Source: Erythrobacter sp.
Lineage (GTDB): Bacteria; Pseudomonadota; Alphaproteobacteria; Sphingomonadales; Sphingomonadaceae
DNA: 64,000 nt
NCBI GenBank assembly: GCA_002695185.1
Contig: NZOF01000106.1
Location: 1 to 64,000, forward strand
Direction: 5' to 3'
Shown here: positions 50,088 through 59,461 of the stretch, in pieces
Layout: every line of letters starts with the position of its first letter
How positions within the stretch are numbered: position 1 is the first letter of the stretch
Notes under the pieces: generated by a model
Databases searched by the model: none
What the model saw: the letters and a program-made list of their open reading frames with translations, nothing else
What the model was told of the DNA's origin: nothing
Position numbers and translations under genes: made by a program

Positions 50088-52619
50088 TTATCCGCAACGC
50101 AAGACGGTCTCCGCATCGCTGCCCAGCCGCACTTCGCCGATGGCGTAATCGGTCTTTCCTTGCGTTTCCAGCACGAAAGGCTGCGTCAGATTGGTGACAT
50201 CCGCGCCCTGTTCCTTGAGGCATTTGAGCGGGATACCATAGCGCACGTAATCGCTGGTCACGGGCATATCGAGATCGATGAAACCCTCGCTATCGGGCCC
50301 GATCGCGCCGAGCCGCGCACTGTCGGGTGCGTCCCAAACCTTCAACGTTACCAGTAACATAACGTCCGCATTCGTTTCGCGATCAATGTTCACCGGCTCG
50401 AAATTGCGGAGCTGGACGGAGGACATTCCGGAGTCGATCGCAAAGCGCCGCGCCCCTTCCTGCACCAGGTAATTGTCAGCCGTGACCGTCGCCCGGCCCG
50501 AGAGAACTTCGGCCGGCACATTGGTAATGCGGATCTGGTCCCCATCATCCCCGCCGCCCACAAGCAGCGACCACCGCGCCGCCGGAGCCCCCGCACTGAA
50601 CCACAAACGGCTGTCTCCCGCCAGTTCCGTGGTGTCGAGTTCGGGTAAATCGGCCCAATCCGAAGCCTCGCTGGCATAGGTCAGACCATAACCGTAATCA
50701 TAAAGCACGCCGTCATCGATCTGCGTGGTGCGCGGCCAGGCAGCGGGCAGTTTGCCTGTAAAGTCGAAGCGCGGTTTTCCGTCGTTTTTCGCGACGAGAA
50801 CGTCGGCGACGCCGCCGCCTTCGCTACCGGGAAGCCATGCCACCACGAAGGCGTCGGCATCGTTGAGGGCGGGGTTCACATAGAGCGGGCGTCCGGTAAT
50901 CATTAGCGCAACCACCGGAATCCCCTGCGCTTTCAGCTTGCGCATGGTCTCGAAAGGTGCGGTCAGCTCAGGGTCGAGCGCGAGTGCTTCGCGGTCCCCC
51001 TGAAACTCCGCATAAGGCGTTTCGCCGAAGACGACCACGGCCGCATCCGGACGGGTCTCGAAAGTCCCGTCCGGCGACAGCTCCGCGCTGCCCCCTGCCG
51101 CTTTGACCGCCTGATCCAGACCGCTCCAGATGGAGGTCGCGCCCGGGAAATGGCTGTTGTTTACCCCGGTTCCCTGCCAGCTCAGCGTCCAGCCACCCGA
51201 CTGACGGGCGATATCGTCGGCCCCGTCGCCAGCTACCAGCAAGCGGCCCCCGGGCTTGAGCGGCAAGACGCCCTGGTTCTTGAGCAGGACGAGGCTCTTG
51301 CGCACAGCTTCACGGGCAATGGCGCGATGCTCCGGCGATCCCAGTTCCTCGTAATCGCCCGAGTAAGGGCGATCGGATGGCTTGCCTGCCTCGAACAGAC
51401 CGACACGGCCCTTCACGCGAAGGATTCGCGCCACCGCATCATCGATCCGGGACATCGGTATGGTACCGGCCTTCGCGCGCGCCAGAAGGTCTTCATAGAT
51501 CGGCTTCCACGTATCGGGTGCCATATACATGTCGATACCGGCCATCAGGGCCTGAGGGCAACTTTCGTTGCTGCAGCCCTCGACCTGCCCATGCGCGTTC
51601 CAGTCGGATACCACGAACCCGCCGAAATCCATCCGGTCCTTCAGTACACCTGTCACCAGCGACCGGTTGCCGGTCATCTTCTTGCCCTGCCAGCTGGAGA
51701 AACTGACCATGACGGTGGAGACGCCCTCTGCGATGGCTGGGCCATAAGGCTTGCCGTGAATATCGCGCAGCTCTTCTTCGCTGATCGAACTGTCGCCCTG
51801 ATCGACGCCGCCATCGGTTCCGCCATCGGCGAGGAAATGCTTGGTCGAGGCAATGACATAAGGCCCTGCCAGCAGGTCGTCGTTGGACGGAGGGCCTTGC
51901 AATCCGCGGACCATTGCGCCGACATAGGACGCCACAAGATCGGGATCGGATGAATAGCCTTCATACGCGCGGCCCCAGCGGAAATCCTGCGGTACTGCCA
52001 CGGTGGGGGCAAAGGTCCATTCCTGCCCCGTCACGCGAATTTCCTTCGCGGTAGCTGCGCCGATCTTCTGGATGAGATCCGCGTCGCGCATGGCGCCAAG
52101 GCCGATATTATGCGGGAAAATCGTGGCGCCGATGATGTTGGAGTGCCCGTGAACGGCATCGGTCCCCCAGATCAGCGGAATTCCGACGCCGCCATCGCTC
52201 TTGTCGACAGAAGCAAGATAGAAGTCATCAGCCGCCGCCAGCCATACCGGGGCCGGGGCCAGATCGTTGCCGCCGGGGCCGCTGTTCCCCCCGACCAGGA
52301 TCGATCCGAGATTGTATTCGCGGACGTCTTCCGGAGTGACGCAGCAAAGATCCGCCTGAACGAGCTGGCCGATCTTCTCCTCCAGCGTCATCTTGGAGAG
52401 TAGGGCCGTAATACGCGCTTCGTCATCGGGCTGAACCGAAACGGGGTACTCATACGCAGGCCAGATTTCGGGATGGGCAAGGCCGGCGCCGGAGATGGCC
52501 GGGCTAGCGGCGCCGGCTGCATCGGCCCGGGGATCGCTCGCGACCGAATAGGTCGAGCACCCCGCAAGGAGCGCGCTGGCGCCGAAAAGCGCGACGATAC
52601 CGACGGATTTCACGGACAT
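50088..52619 (-). CDS. GH3 exo-beta-glucosidase-type lipoprotein
   Basis: 843 residues from ATG 52619 (GGGGAGGA upstream). The lipobox LAGC near residue 20 marks a lipoprotein. The GH3 nucleophile is in GGFVVSDWNAHG near residue 330, the second domain has MITGRPLYVN near residue 580, and a C-terminal galactose-binding-like domain follows, the layout of 1,4-beta-glucan glucohydrolases. It is only distantly like the two GH3 paralogues at 31-36 kb. Two operator-like sites upstream place it in the xylan regulon. Confidence 0.9.
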   Translation of the reverse strand: MSVKSVGIVALFGASALLAGCSTYSVASDPRADAAGAASPAISGAGLAHPEIWPAYEYPVSVQPDDEARITALLSKMTLEEKIGQLVQADLCCVTPEDVREYNLGSILVGGNSGPGGNDLAPAPVWLAAADDFYLASVDKSDGGVGIPLIWGTDAVHGHSNIIGATIFPHNIGLGAMRDADLIQKIGAATAKEIRVTGQEWTFAPTVAVPQDFRWGRAYEGYSSDPDLVASYVGAMVRGLQGPPSNDDLLAGPYVIASTKHFLADGGTDGGVDQGDSSISEEELRDIHGKPYGPAIAEGVSTVMVSFSSWQGKKMTGNRSLVTGVLKDRMDFGGFVVSDWNAHGQVEGCSNESCPQALMAGIDMYMAPDTWKPIYEDLLARAKAGTIPMSRIDDAVARILRVKGRVGLFEAGKPSDRPYSGDYEELGSPEHRAIAREAVRKSLVLLKNQGVLPLKPGGRLLVAGDGADDIARQSGGWTLSWQGTGVNNSHFPGATSIWSGLDQAVKAAGGSAELSPDGTFETRPDAAVVVFGETPYAEFQGDREALALDPELTAPFETMRKLKAQGIPVVALMITGRPLYVNPALNDADAFVVAWLPGSEGGGVADVLVAKNDGKPRFDFTGKLPAAWPRTTQIDDGVLYDYGYGLTYASEASDWADLPELDTTELAGDSRLWFSAGAPAARWSLLVGGGDDGDQIRITNVPAEVLSGRATVTADNYLVQEGARRFAIDSGMSSVQLRNFEPVNIDRETNADVMLLVTLKVWDAPDSARLGAIGPDSEGFIDLDMPVTSDYVRYGIPLKCLKEQGADVTNLTQPFVLETQGKTDYAIGEVRLGSDAETVLRCG

Positions 52620-52670
52620 TATTCCTCCCCTTGGACAGCCTGCCTGTTGGCTCGGCCAGGCGCACCGACA

Positions 52671-52684
52671 TGTGAGCGCTATCA
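52671..52684. promoter_or_regulatory. Weak LacI-family operator-like site
   Basis: TGTGAGCGCTATCA differs from the perfect palindrome at 1007 in two positions. It lies 52 bases upstream of the GH3 lipoprotein start. Confidence 0.5.
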
Positions 52685-52786
52685 TCACGCTATAAAACGG
52701 CGGTTATGCTGTCAATTGCGCTAAAGCTGGCAAGGTCTTCGATCTACCAACCCAAAAAAGCGAAGGCTCGCGGACAACACGTGGTA

Positions 52787-52800
52787 TGATAGCGGTATCA
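52787..52800. promoter_or_regulatory. LacI-family operator, second site upstream of the GH3 lipoprotein
   Basis: TGATAGCGGTATCA has palindromic outer arms with the central AGCGGT also seen at 26739. It is centred 116 bases from the weak site at 52671, a spacing at which one tetramer could loop both (inference). It lies close to the 3' end of the Nudix gene. Confidence 0.65.
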
Positions 52801-52823
52801 ACAGGCGCTTGCGAGACTCCGAC

Positions 52824-53606
52824 TTACCCTCTTGCGACAGTCTCGATTGCTTCTGCAGTTACGGGATATCCGAGGTCGTCGTCGATACACAGCCACTGCC
52901 TTCCATCGCGCTTCTCGGTGAAGGGGGTGATGGTGCGAACTTCAAAACGCTCGGCATGCTCCTTTACTTCAACAAAGCTGTCGAACTGCGCGAGCCGTTC
53001 GAGGTTGCGGCGCGTAGGGAAGATGATCTTGATTTCCCCTTTCTCCGCTGCATCAAGCGCGCCTTGGGCACTGGTCCAGAAGAGGTGGGTATTTTCGGCA
53101 AGATCGGCTTCGATTTCAACTGCGCCGGTCCCCAGATCGGCGATGTAAAATCGGGTGTCGAAAAGGCGGGTCAACCGCTCGTTCTTCGGGAACCACCGGG
53201 CGAATGGGGTCAACTGATCCAGGTCCAGCTCCCAAGCGAAATGATCCAGTACGGTTGCCAGATCACCGGTCTGAAGCAGAAAGGCGCGAGCCTTACGGGC
53301 CTTTTCTGCGTCGATCTCTCCGGACAGGCCAATCGCTAGCCCGGTTTCCTCAAGAGTTTCGCGCACGACTGCGATCTGATGCGCCGCCTCCTCCGGATCC
53401 AGCGGGCCGCCGATCATTGCGCCGAGATCATAGTCACCCGGATCTACCCGCCCCCCGGGGAACACGGCCATACCACCAGCGAAGACCATCTCGCGTGACC
53501 GGATGGTCATCAGGATCTCCGGCGGACCTCTGCCGGGGGAGTCCCGGAATACGATTACCGTGGCAGCGGGTATTCCGTCTGAGGGATCGGTCTGCAAATT
53601 CGTCAT
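52824..53606 (-). CDS. Nudix hydrolase family protein
   Basis: 260 residues. The Nudix core RETLEETGL near residue 86 is clear; the part before it (GGPLDPEEAAHQ) has one residue more than the standard Nudix box, as in NUDT19-like members. FPGGRVDPGD precedes the box. The substrate, perhaps a CoA derivative or nucleotide, cannot be told. ATG 53606 gives the start MTNLQTD. It is not obviously part of the sugar regulon although an operator lies 24 bases after its stop. Confidence 0.82.
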   Translation of the reverse strand: MTNLQTDPSDGIPAATVIVFRDSPGRGPPEILMTIRSREMVFAGGMAVFPGGRVDPGDYDLGAMIGGPLDPEEAAHQIAVVRETLEETGLAIGLSGEIDAEKARKARAFLLQTGDLATVLDHFAWELDLDQLTPFARWFPKNERLTRLFDTRFYIADLGTGAVEIEADLAENTHLFWTSAQGALDAAEKGEIKIIFPTRRNLERLAQFDSFVEVKEHAERFEVRTITPFTEKRDGRQWLCIDDDLGYPVTAEAIETVARG

Positions 53607-53827
53607 CGCGGCGCAGTCTGGCGGCAACAAGCTGGAATGCCAAGCGATGAAGAAATTCCGGTACTGTCGGAATTCCTTACACGCCGGTGAATTGCTGTGT
53701 AGCCGTTAACCACCGTGTCCGCGGGTTTCTGCGGGAAGCAGGGGTGCTGGCACAGGCCCTGCATGGGAATGGGCGTCCCTATAGTCTTCTAGAGGCGCGC
53801 ATTCTGGTCTTGCGATGCCTCCCCGAT
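53607..53827. other. Intergenic region with palindrome and possible structured RNA
   Basis: No convincing gene. AATTCCG and CGGAATT (53654-53674) form a perfect 7-base inverted repeat with a 7-base spacer, possibly a regulator site for the Nudix gene. On the plus strand a GCAGGG...CCCTGC stem near 53740-53764 precedes the bidirectional terminator at 53828, so a small RNA is conceivable but unproven. Confidence 0.35.
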
Positions 53828-53870
53828 AAAAAAAACCCGCCCGGTGGTCCCCCGGGCGGGTTTTATTTTT
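53828..53870 (-). terminator. Bidirectional intrinsic terminator after grxD
   Basis: CCCGCCCGG (53836-53844) pairs with CCGGGCGGG (53852-53860), flanked by A8 on one side and TTTTATTTTT on the other, so it can stop transcription in both directions. Its main client is grxD on the minus strand. Confidence 0.87.
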
Positions 53871-53887
53871 CGCAATCGGAAGAAAGG

Positions 53888-54220
53888 TCAGCCTTGGGCC
53901 TTGGCCACCTGCTTTTCATCCATCAGCTGCTTCAATTCACCAGCTTCGAACATTTCCATCATGATGTCGCTTCCGCCCAGGAACTCGCCTTTGACGTATA
54001 GCTGAGGAATGGTCGGCCAGTCGGAATAGGCCTTGATGCCTTGACGGATTTCCATGTCCTGCAGCACGTCGACGCTTTCGTAAGCGACACCGCAGTGGTC
54101 GAGAATGGCCACGGCGCGGCTAGAAAAACCGCATTGTGGGAAGAGCGGCGTGCCCTTCATGAAGAGCACAACGTCATTTTCCTTGACGATGTCGGAGATG
54201 CGCGAATTTACGTCGGACAT
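53888..54220 (-). CDS. grxD: Monothiol glutaredoxin, Grx4 family
   Basis: 110 residues. The monothiol active site is CGFSS in PQCGFSSRA near residue 29, with the glutathione-binding WPTIPQLYV and GGSDI downstream. Such proteins carry and transfer 2Fe-2S clusters and pair with BolA proteins; a BolA gene lies directly upstream, in line with that partnership. Confidence 0.95.
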   Translation of the reverse strand: MSDVNSRISDIVKENDVVLFMKGTPLFPQCGFSSRAVAILDHCGVAYESVDVLQDMEIRQGIKAYSDWPTIPQLYVKGEFLGGSDIMMEMFEAGELKQLMDEKQVAKAQG

Positions 54221-54259
54221 GTGAGCCCTGCCTTTGGTATTGCTGAATTTGTCAGGGAA

Positions 54260-54493
54260 TCAGTTGGGGGCTTCGGTAGTCAGTTGCAAGGCGTGGAGTT
54301 CCCCGCCCATGCGATCACCCAGCGCATCGTAGACCAGCTTGTGCTGGGCGACCCGGGTCTTTCCCGTAAATTGCGGGGCCGTGACCTTGGCTGCCCAATG
54401 ATCATTATCGCCCGCAAGATCGCGCATCTCGACCGTGGCGCCCGGAAGCGCGGCTTCGATCAGCGCCACGATGTCTTCTGCTGGCATCGGCAT
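54260..54493 (-). CDS. BolA family protein
   Basis: 77 residues. The fold is recognised by ALPGATVEMRDLAGDNDH and KLVYDALGDRMGGELHAL, where the histidine is a likely cluster ligand in the Grx-BolA complex. It lies 39 bases upstream of grxD and four bases after the zeta subunit gene, so all three may be cotranscribed. Confidence 0.92.
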   Translation of the reverse strand: MPMPAEDIVALIEAALPGATVEMRDLAGDNDHWAAKVTAPQFTGKTRVAQHKLVYDALGDRMGGELHALQLTTEAPN

Positions 54494-54497
54494 AGGA

Positions 54498-54824
54498 TTA
54501 CCTCTGGTCGCTCATGAACTGACGGCGCGCTTCGATGGCACAGTCGTCCAGCTTGGCGCGGATGTCCGCTTCGCTCACGTCGCAATCGGCGGCCGTAAGA
54601 TCCCCGAGAAGCTTGCGGACCACGTCTTCGTCACCCGCTTCTTCGAAATCGGCCTGCACGACCGCCTTCTTGTAAGCATCGGTTTCTTCTTCCGTGAGGC
54701 CCATCTTTTCGGCAGCCCATTCGCCAAGAAGCCGGTTGCGGCGCGCGGCGATCTTGAATTCGTTTTCCTGATCGAAAGCGAATTTGGTTTCCTCTCCGCG
54801 TTCGCGATCCTTGAAGTCGGTCAT
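54498..54824 (-). CDS. F1Fo-ATP synthase inhibitor zeta subunit (DUF1476)
   Basis: 108 residues, starting MTDFKDRERGEE, the typical N-terminus of this alphaproteobacterial family, which blocks ATP hydrolysis by F1. The rest is a helical bundle with AARRNRLLGEWAAEKMGL. The start at 54824 follows AAGGGA; a longer frame to 54866 is less likely. Confidence 0.9.
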   Translation of the reverse strand: MTDFKDRERGEETKFAFDQENEFKIAARRNRLLGEWAAEKMGLTEEETDAYKKAVVQADFEEAGDEDVVRKLLGDLTAADCDVSEADIRAKLDDCAIEARRQFMSDQR

Positions 54825-54894
54825 GTCATTTCCCTTGAAGAAGTTGCCATCCGAATAGGGACGCAAGGCGCGAGCGGCAAGGAGGTAGGCGCTA

Positions 54895-55893
54895 TTATTC
54901 CATCGTCACCACGAGCTTTCCGATCGCGCCGCGGTTCTCCAGCTTGGTGATCGCCTCGTGCGCTCGTTCGATCGGGTAGGTCTCGCTGACAAGGGGACTG
55001 ATCTTCCCGGCCTTCCAAAGATCGAACAGTTCGGCGATGTTGGCATTGTTCCGTTCGGGTTCTCGCGCGGTGAATGCGCCCCAGAACACACCGCGGATGT
55101 CGCAGCTTTTCAGAAGAGTGAGGTTGAGGGGCATTTTGGCAATGCCTGCCGGAAAGCCGACCACCAGGAAGCGGCCTTCCCAAGCGATTGATCGTAAAGC
55201 CGGTTCGGAATAGTCGCCGCCCACAATGTCGTAGACGATATCCGCGCCATCCGAGCCGACGGCTTCCTTGAAGTCATTCGCCAGCTTTTTCGAGATGTCT
55301 TTGTCGAAAGGCGCGCGGGGATAGATCACCACCTCGTCGGCCCCTGCATTTCGTGCAACCTCGGCTTTCTCTTCTGTCGAAACGGCGGCGACGACGCGGC
55401 AGCCGTAAGCCTTTGCGAGTTCCACTGCGGAAAGGCCAACACCACCTGCCGCGCCCAATACGAGGACGGTTTCGCCCTCCTTGATTTCGCCGCGATCTTT
55501 GAGACCGTGGATCGTGGTTCCGTAGGTCATCAGGAGGGCGGAAGCCTGGACCAGGTCTATGCCCTCAGGGACCTTAAACAGTTTTGCAGCCGGTGTAGTG
55601 ACCTTTTCCTGCAAGCCGCCATTGCCCAGCCCACAGATTACGCGATCGCCGACCGCGAAATCTTCCACACCCTCGCCAAGCTCTTCGATCGTGCCCGAAA
55701 TTTCGCTTCCCGGAGCGAAGGGACGGGGCGGCTTGAACTGATACATGTCGCGGATGATCAGTGTGTCGGGAAAATTGATGGCGCAGGCGGCAACCTTGAT
55801 AAGCACTTCACCCTTGCCTGGGGTGGGAGCTTCGACCTCCTCGACAACAAGAGTGTCGGGACCGCCGGTTTCCTTCGACAGGACTGCTTTCAT
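54895..55893 (-). CDS. NADPH:quinone oxidoreductase, zinc-free MDR family
   Basis: 332 residues of the medium-chain reductase fold without the zinc cysteines. The cofactor motif [17 protein letters not shown] is near residue 145, and the family start [13 protein letters not shown] is present. It overlaps leuD by four bases, an operon link without an evident metabolic reason. Confidence 0.9.
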   Translation of the reverse strand: MKAVLSKETGGPDTLVVEEVEAPTPGKGEVLIKVAACAINFPDTLIIRDMYQFKPPRPFAPGSEISGTIEELGEGVEDFAVGDRVICGLGNGGLQEKVTTPAAKLFKVPEGIDLVQASALLMTYGTTIHGLKDRGEIKEGETVLVLGAAGGVGLSAVELAKAYGCRVVAAVSTEEKAEVARNAGADEVVIYPRAPFDKDISKKLANDFKEAVGSDGADIVYDIVGGDYSEPALRSIAWEGRFLVVGFPAGIAKMPLNLTLLKSCDIRGVFWGAFTAREPERNNANIAELFDLWKAGKISPLVSETYPIERAHEAITKLENRGAIGKLVVTME

Positions 55894-56501
55894 GCGTATT
55901 CTCTCCGGTTATTTCGTGGCGCGTCTAGCCAGGGTAGTCTGGCTGCACGCTTTGTTTCGTGTTTTTCTATTTCGGCATCCCGCTCCAGCGTCAGGCCGAT
56001 TTCATCAAGGCCGTTGCTCAGGCAATGCTTGCGAAAAGGATCGATCTCGAATGCAAATCGATCCTGGAACGGGGTGGTGACAACCTGATTTTCGAGGTCG
56101 ATGGTCAACGGATATTCGCGAGCGACTTCGAGTAACCGATCGACCTGTTCCTGCGGCAATTCGACTGCGAGGATACCGTTTTTGAAGGCATTGCCGGAAA
56201 ATATGTCCGAAAAGCTCGGGGCTATGACTGCGGTAAGGCCCATGTCCAGCATAGCCCAGGCAGCATGCTCTCGGCTGGAGCCGCAGCCGAAATTGTCACC
56301 CGCTATAAGGATCGGGGCATTTGCGAAATCCTCGACATCGAAGGGATTGCCGGGTGACTGGCGGATCGTTTCGAACGCGCCCCGGCCAAGCCCTTCTCGG
56401 CTGACCGTTTTGAGCCAGTGCGCCGGAATGATGACATCGGTATCGACGTTCTTCAGGCCCAGCGGAATGGCGCGGCCGTGGATTGTCGATACCTGTTTCA
56501 T
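55890..56501 (-). CDS. leuD: 3-isopropylmalate dehydratase small subunit
   Basis: 203 residues from ATG 56501. Conserved parts are [14 protein letters not shown] near residue 20 and [13 protein letters not shown] near residue 68. With LeuC it isomerises 2- to 3-isopropylmalate in leucine synthesis. A TTG at 56504 would add one residue. Its ATG overlaps the stop of the 52-residue protein (TGATG). Confidence 0.95.
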   Translation of the reverse strand: MKQVSTIHGRAIPLGLKNVDTDVIIPAHWLKTVSREGLGRGAFETIRQSPGNPFDVEDFANAPILIAGDNFGCGSSREHAAWAMLDMGLTAVIAPSFSDIFSGNAFKNGILAVELPQEQVDRLLEVAREYPLTIDLENQVVTTPFQDRFAFEIDPFRKHCLSNGLDEIGLTLERDAEIEKHETKRAARLPWLDAPRNNRREYA

Positions 56502-56659
56502 CAATCTGTCTCCGGGTTTTCGCCTGAGGGGATTGGTCCCGGCTGGTGCGGTTTGTTCTTCTTTTCGCGGCGCTTGTTCGCATAGAGAAGCGCTGCTGCA
56601 ATAGCGGCGGAACCGATGGCGCCAGCGATGGCGGCCTTGCCTTTGGGGAGTTTCGTCAT
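56501..56659 (-). CDS. Small 52-residue membrane-type protein between leuC and leuD
   Basis: A short frame starting [19 protein letters not shown], with one hydrophobic alanine-rich segment (about residues 9-27) followed by a basic tail NKRREKKNK and a proline-rich end. It fits exactly between leuC and leuD, with its stop overlapping the leuD start, which supports translation. I do not recognise a family; a single-pass membrane peptide is the best description. Confidence 0.6.
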   Translation of the reverse strand: MTKLPKGKAAIAGAIGSAAIAAALLYANKRREKKNKPHQPGPIPSGENPETD

Positions 56660-56698
56660 GCGCCCCTCATGGTATGTGGTTTGGGTGAGGGCAAGGGG

Positions 56699-58135
56699 TC
56701 ATGTGCCCATCAGTTTCCGAACATCGGTGAGGCGCCCGGTCACCGCTGCTGCGGCGGCCATCGCCGGGCTCAGTAGGTGAGTACGTGCGCCCGGGCCCTG
56801 CCTTCCCACGAAATTGCGGTTCGACGTGGAGGCGCAGCGCTCGCCCGGCGGAACCTTGTCGGGGTTCATTGCAAGGCAGGCAGAACAGCCCGGTTCGCGC
56901 CATTCGAAACCGGCATCGGTGAATATGCGATCAAGCCCTTCCTGTTCGGCTTGGCGCTTCACCAGTCCGGATCCCGGCACCACGATGGCCCAGCGCACAT
57001 TCGCGGCTTTGGCCCGACCTTTGAGAACCTCCGCAGCTGCGCGAAGATCTTCGATCCTGCTGTTGGTGCATGAGCCGATGAAGATATTCTCGACCGGGAC
57101 GGTCTCGAGCGGAGTTCCTGGTTCGAGACCCATATAATCTAAGCTTTTGAGGGCAGCTTCTTTCTTGGTGGGATCGGCAAAACTGTCGGGGAAGGGGACG
57201 GTGCCGCCAATAGCCACCACGTCTTCGGGACTCGTTCCCCAGCTTACGGTGGGTTCGATATCAGAGGCATTGATCACCACGCTCTTGTCGAATGCAGCGC
57301 CCTCATCGGTAGTGAGCGACCGCCACCAGTCGACAGCCTTCTCCCAAGCGTCTCCTGTCGGCGAGTAGGGACGGCCTTTGAGATAGGCGAACACGCTATC
57401 ATCGGGGGCAATCAGGCCGGCGCGCGCTCCGCCTTCGATGCTCATATTGCAGGCGGTCAGGCGGCCTTCCACGCTCATCTTATCGAAAACTTCGCCGCGA
57501 TATTCGATCACATGGCCGGTTCCGCCAGCGGTACCGATAATGCCTATGACGTGGAGAATAAGATCCTTCGCGGTCACACCGGGACCAAGTGCGCCATCGA
57601 CCCGCACTTCCATCGTCTTGCTTTGCCGCAAAAGAAGCGTTTGTGTGGCAAGGACATGTTCGACCTCGCTAGTGCCGATCCCGAATGCGAGTGCGCCGAT
57701 TCCGCCATGCGCGGCAGTGTGGCTGTCGCCACATACGATGGTTGATCCGGGCAAGGAAAAGCCCTGTTCGGGCCCGACAACGTGAACGATGCCTTGTTCA
57801 GGCGCGACAGCATCGATGTAATCGATACCGAAAGACGGTGCATTACGCTCCAGCGCGGCGAGCTGGGTCGCGCTCTGTTTGTCCTCAATGGGAAGACGCT
57901 TACCGGCGGTGTCCAGGCGGGCGGTGGTGGGCAGGTTGTGATCTGGCACGGCTAGCGTAAGGTCGGGGCGACGGACCTTCCGGCCTGCAAGGCAGAGCGC
58001 TTCGAAGGCTTGTGGACTGGTCACCTCGTGCACGAGATGCCGGTCAATGTAGATCAGGCAGGTGCCATCGTCATGCCGCTCCACGACATGGGCATCCCAG
58101 ATTTTTTCGTAAAGTGTCCGTGGTTTGGTCGCCAT
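56699..58135 (-). CDS. leuC: 3-isopropylmalate dehydratase large subunit
   Basis: 478 residues, aconitase family. The three 4Fe-4S cysteines are in IGSCTNSR near residue 349 and [13 protein letters not shown] near residue 409. First gene of the leuC-small protein-leuD-quinone reductase transcript. The 89-base region upstream has a short GC-rich hairpin near 58150 but no recognised leader peptide. Confidence 0.95.
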   Translation of the reverse strand: MATKPRTLYEKIWDAHVVERHDDGTCLIYIDRHLVHEVTSPQAFEALCLAGRKVRRPDLTLAVPDHNLPTTARLDTAGKRLPIEDKQSATQLAALERNAPSFGIDYIDAVAPEQGIVHVVGPEQGFSLPGSTIVCGDSHTAAHGGIGALAFGIGTSEVEHVLATQTLLLRQSKTMEVRVDGALGPGVTAKDLILHVIGIIGTAGGTGHVIEYRGEVFDKMSVEGRLTACNMSIEGGARAGLIAPDDSVFAYLKGRPYSPTGDAWEKAVDWWRSLTTDEGAAFDKSVVINASDIEPTVSWGTSPEDVVAIGGTVPFPDSFADPTKKEAALKSLDYMGLEPGTPLETVPVENIFIGSCTNSRIEDLRAAAEVLKGRAKAANVRWAIVVPGSGLVKRQAEQEGLDRIFTDAGFEWREPGCSACLAMNPDKVPPGERCASTSNRNFVGRQGPGARTHLLSPAMAAAAAVTGRLTDVRKLMGT

Positions 58136-58224
58136 GACAACCTTGTGGTCCCGGATTGCTCCGGGCGCAAAAAGGCAAATCCAGAGTCTTCCAAACTTAA
58201 CCTTTCTGTGCTTTACTTACATTC

Positions 58225-58647
58225 ATGTCAGCAAAGCCATTCAGCTTCCCGATCAAAGTCCTTCCCGGCGATATCGATTTCATGGGGCACGTGAACAATG
58301 CACGCTACCTAAATTGGGTGCAGGACACGGTTCTGGCGCATTGGCAGAAGCTGGCGCCTGCAGAGGAAGTGGCGAGCAAGGCTTGGGTCGCTCTCAAGCA
58401 TGAGATCACTTATCGCAAACCCGCCTTTCTCGATGACGAGGTCATTGCGGAAACGGTGCTGGAGAAGATCAAGGGCGCACGCAGTTTCTACAACACGGTG
58501 ATTCGCCGGGGCGAAGACGTGCTGGCTGAGGTTAAAAGCATGTGGTGCTGCCTTGATGCCGACAGTCACCGCCCGGCGCGCATCAGCGCCGATGTGGCGG
58601 AGAAGTATTTTGGTATCTGTCGCAAGAGCGGTGTCGCCACCGACTAA
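58225..58647 (+). CDS. Acyl-CoA thioesterase, 4HBT hot-dog family
   Basis: 140 residues. The motif DIDFMGHVNNARYLNWVQD near residue 16 is the YbgC/4HBT active-site region with the catalytic aspartate. Substrate unknown. It is followed 40 bases later by crtW and may be cotranscribed. Confidence 0.88.
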   Translation: MSAKPFSFPIKVLPGDIDFMGHVNNARYLNWVQDTVLAHWQKLAPAEEVASKAWVALKHEITYRKPAFLDDEVIAETVLEKIKGARSFYNTVIRRGEDVLAEVKSMWCCLDADSHRPARISADVAEKYFGICRKSGVATD

Positions 58648-58687
58648 GTCTTTTGCGCTGGGCAGCCGTACATCCTATATAGGCGGC

Positions 58688-59461
58688 ATGCGAGATACAG
58701 ATCAGGTCGCGAGGATGCCGTTATCGGTCCGTCGCCAGGCGGTGACTGGTCTGGCTTTGGCTTTTGCCATCGTTTTCGGTTGGGCGTGCTTACACGTGTA
58801 TGCCATGTTCTTTTTCGAGTTGCGCTGGGCGACCATCCCGCTCGCGCTCGCGATAGTATTGATACAATGCTGGCTTTCCGTGGGGCTGTTCATTGTCAGC
58901 CACGATGCGATGCATGGTTCACTCGTTCCCCGTGGCGGTCGGATAAATGACATTGTCGGGGGCTTTCTCCTTTTCATCTATGCCGGTTTTTCGTGGCGAC
59001 GAATGCGAGACGCGCATTTCGCCCATCATCGGGCGCCGGGAAGTGCGGACGATCCCGATTTCAGCGCGGATCATCCTTCGCATTTCTGGCCCTGGTATGC
59101 CGAATTTTTGAAGCGCTATTTCGGTTGGCAGTCGGTGGTTTTCGTCTTCACCGTAGTGCTTACTTACTGGCTGGCATTTGGCGTGCCGGTGGAAAAGATC
59201 GTGCTGCTCTACGGCGTTCCGGCGATCGCTTCATCAATGCAGTTGTTCTATTTCGGCACCTTCCGTCCCCACCGACATCGTGACGATCGTTTTGCTGATC
59301 ATCATAATGCGAGGTCCGACAGCTTCGGGACCATGGCGTCTCTCGCCACCTGCTTCCATTTCGGCTATCATCACGAACATCACCTCGCACCTCATGTGCC
59401 GTGGTGGCAATTGCCGGCAGCACGCCGGTCGGCATCCAGCGACCAACAAGTGACAGCATGA
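58688..59461 (+). CDS. crtW: Beta-carotene ketolase
   Basis: 257 residues, an integral membrane di-iron enzyme. Histidine clusters are HDAMHG near residue 77, HFAHHR near residue 112 and HHEHHLAPHVPWWQLP near the C-terminus. It adds 4-keto groups to beta-carotene-type carotenoids. The ATG at 58688 gives a normal N-terminus; the longer frame starts inside the thioesterase gene. Confidence 0.93.
   Translation: MRDTDQVARMPLSVRRQAVTGLALAFAIVFGWACLHVYAMFFFELRWATIPLALAIVLIQCWLSVGLFIVSHDAMHGSLVPRGGRINDIVGGFLLFIYAGFSWRRMRDAHFAHHRAPGSADDPDFSADHPSHFWPWYAEFLKRYFGWQSVVFVFTVVLTYWLAFGVPVEKIVLLYGVPAIASSMQLFYFGTFRPHRHRDDRFADHHNARSDSFGTMASLATCFHFGYHHEHHLAPHVPWWQLPAARRSASSDQQVTA

Noticed and set aside
53735..53770. 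Signal-recognition-particle RNA-like stretch (GGGAAGCAGGGG)
   Set aside because: The conserved tetraloop and GGAAGCAGC core of SRP RNA are not present in the right arrangement.
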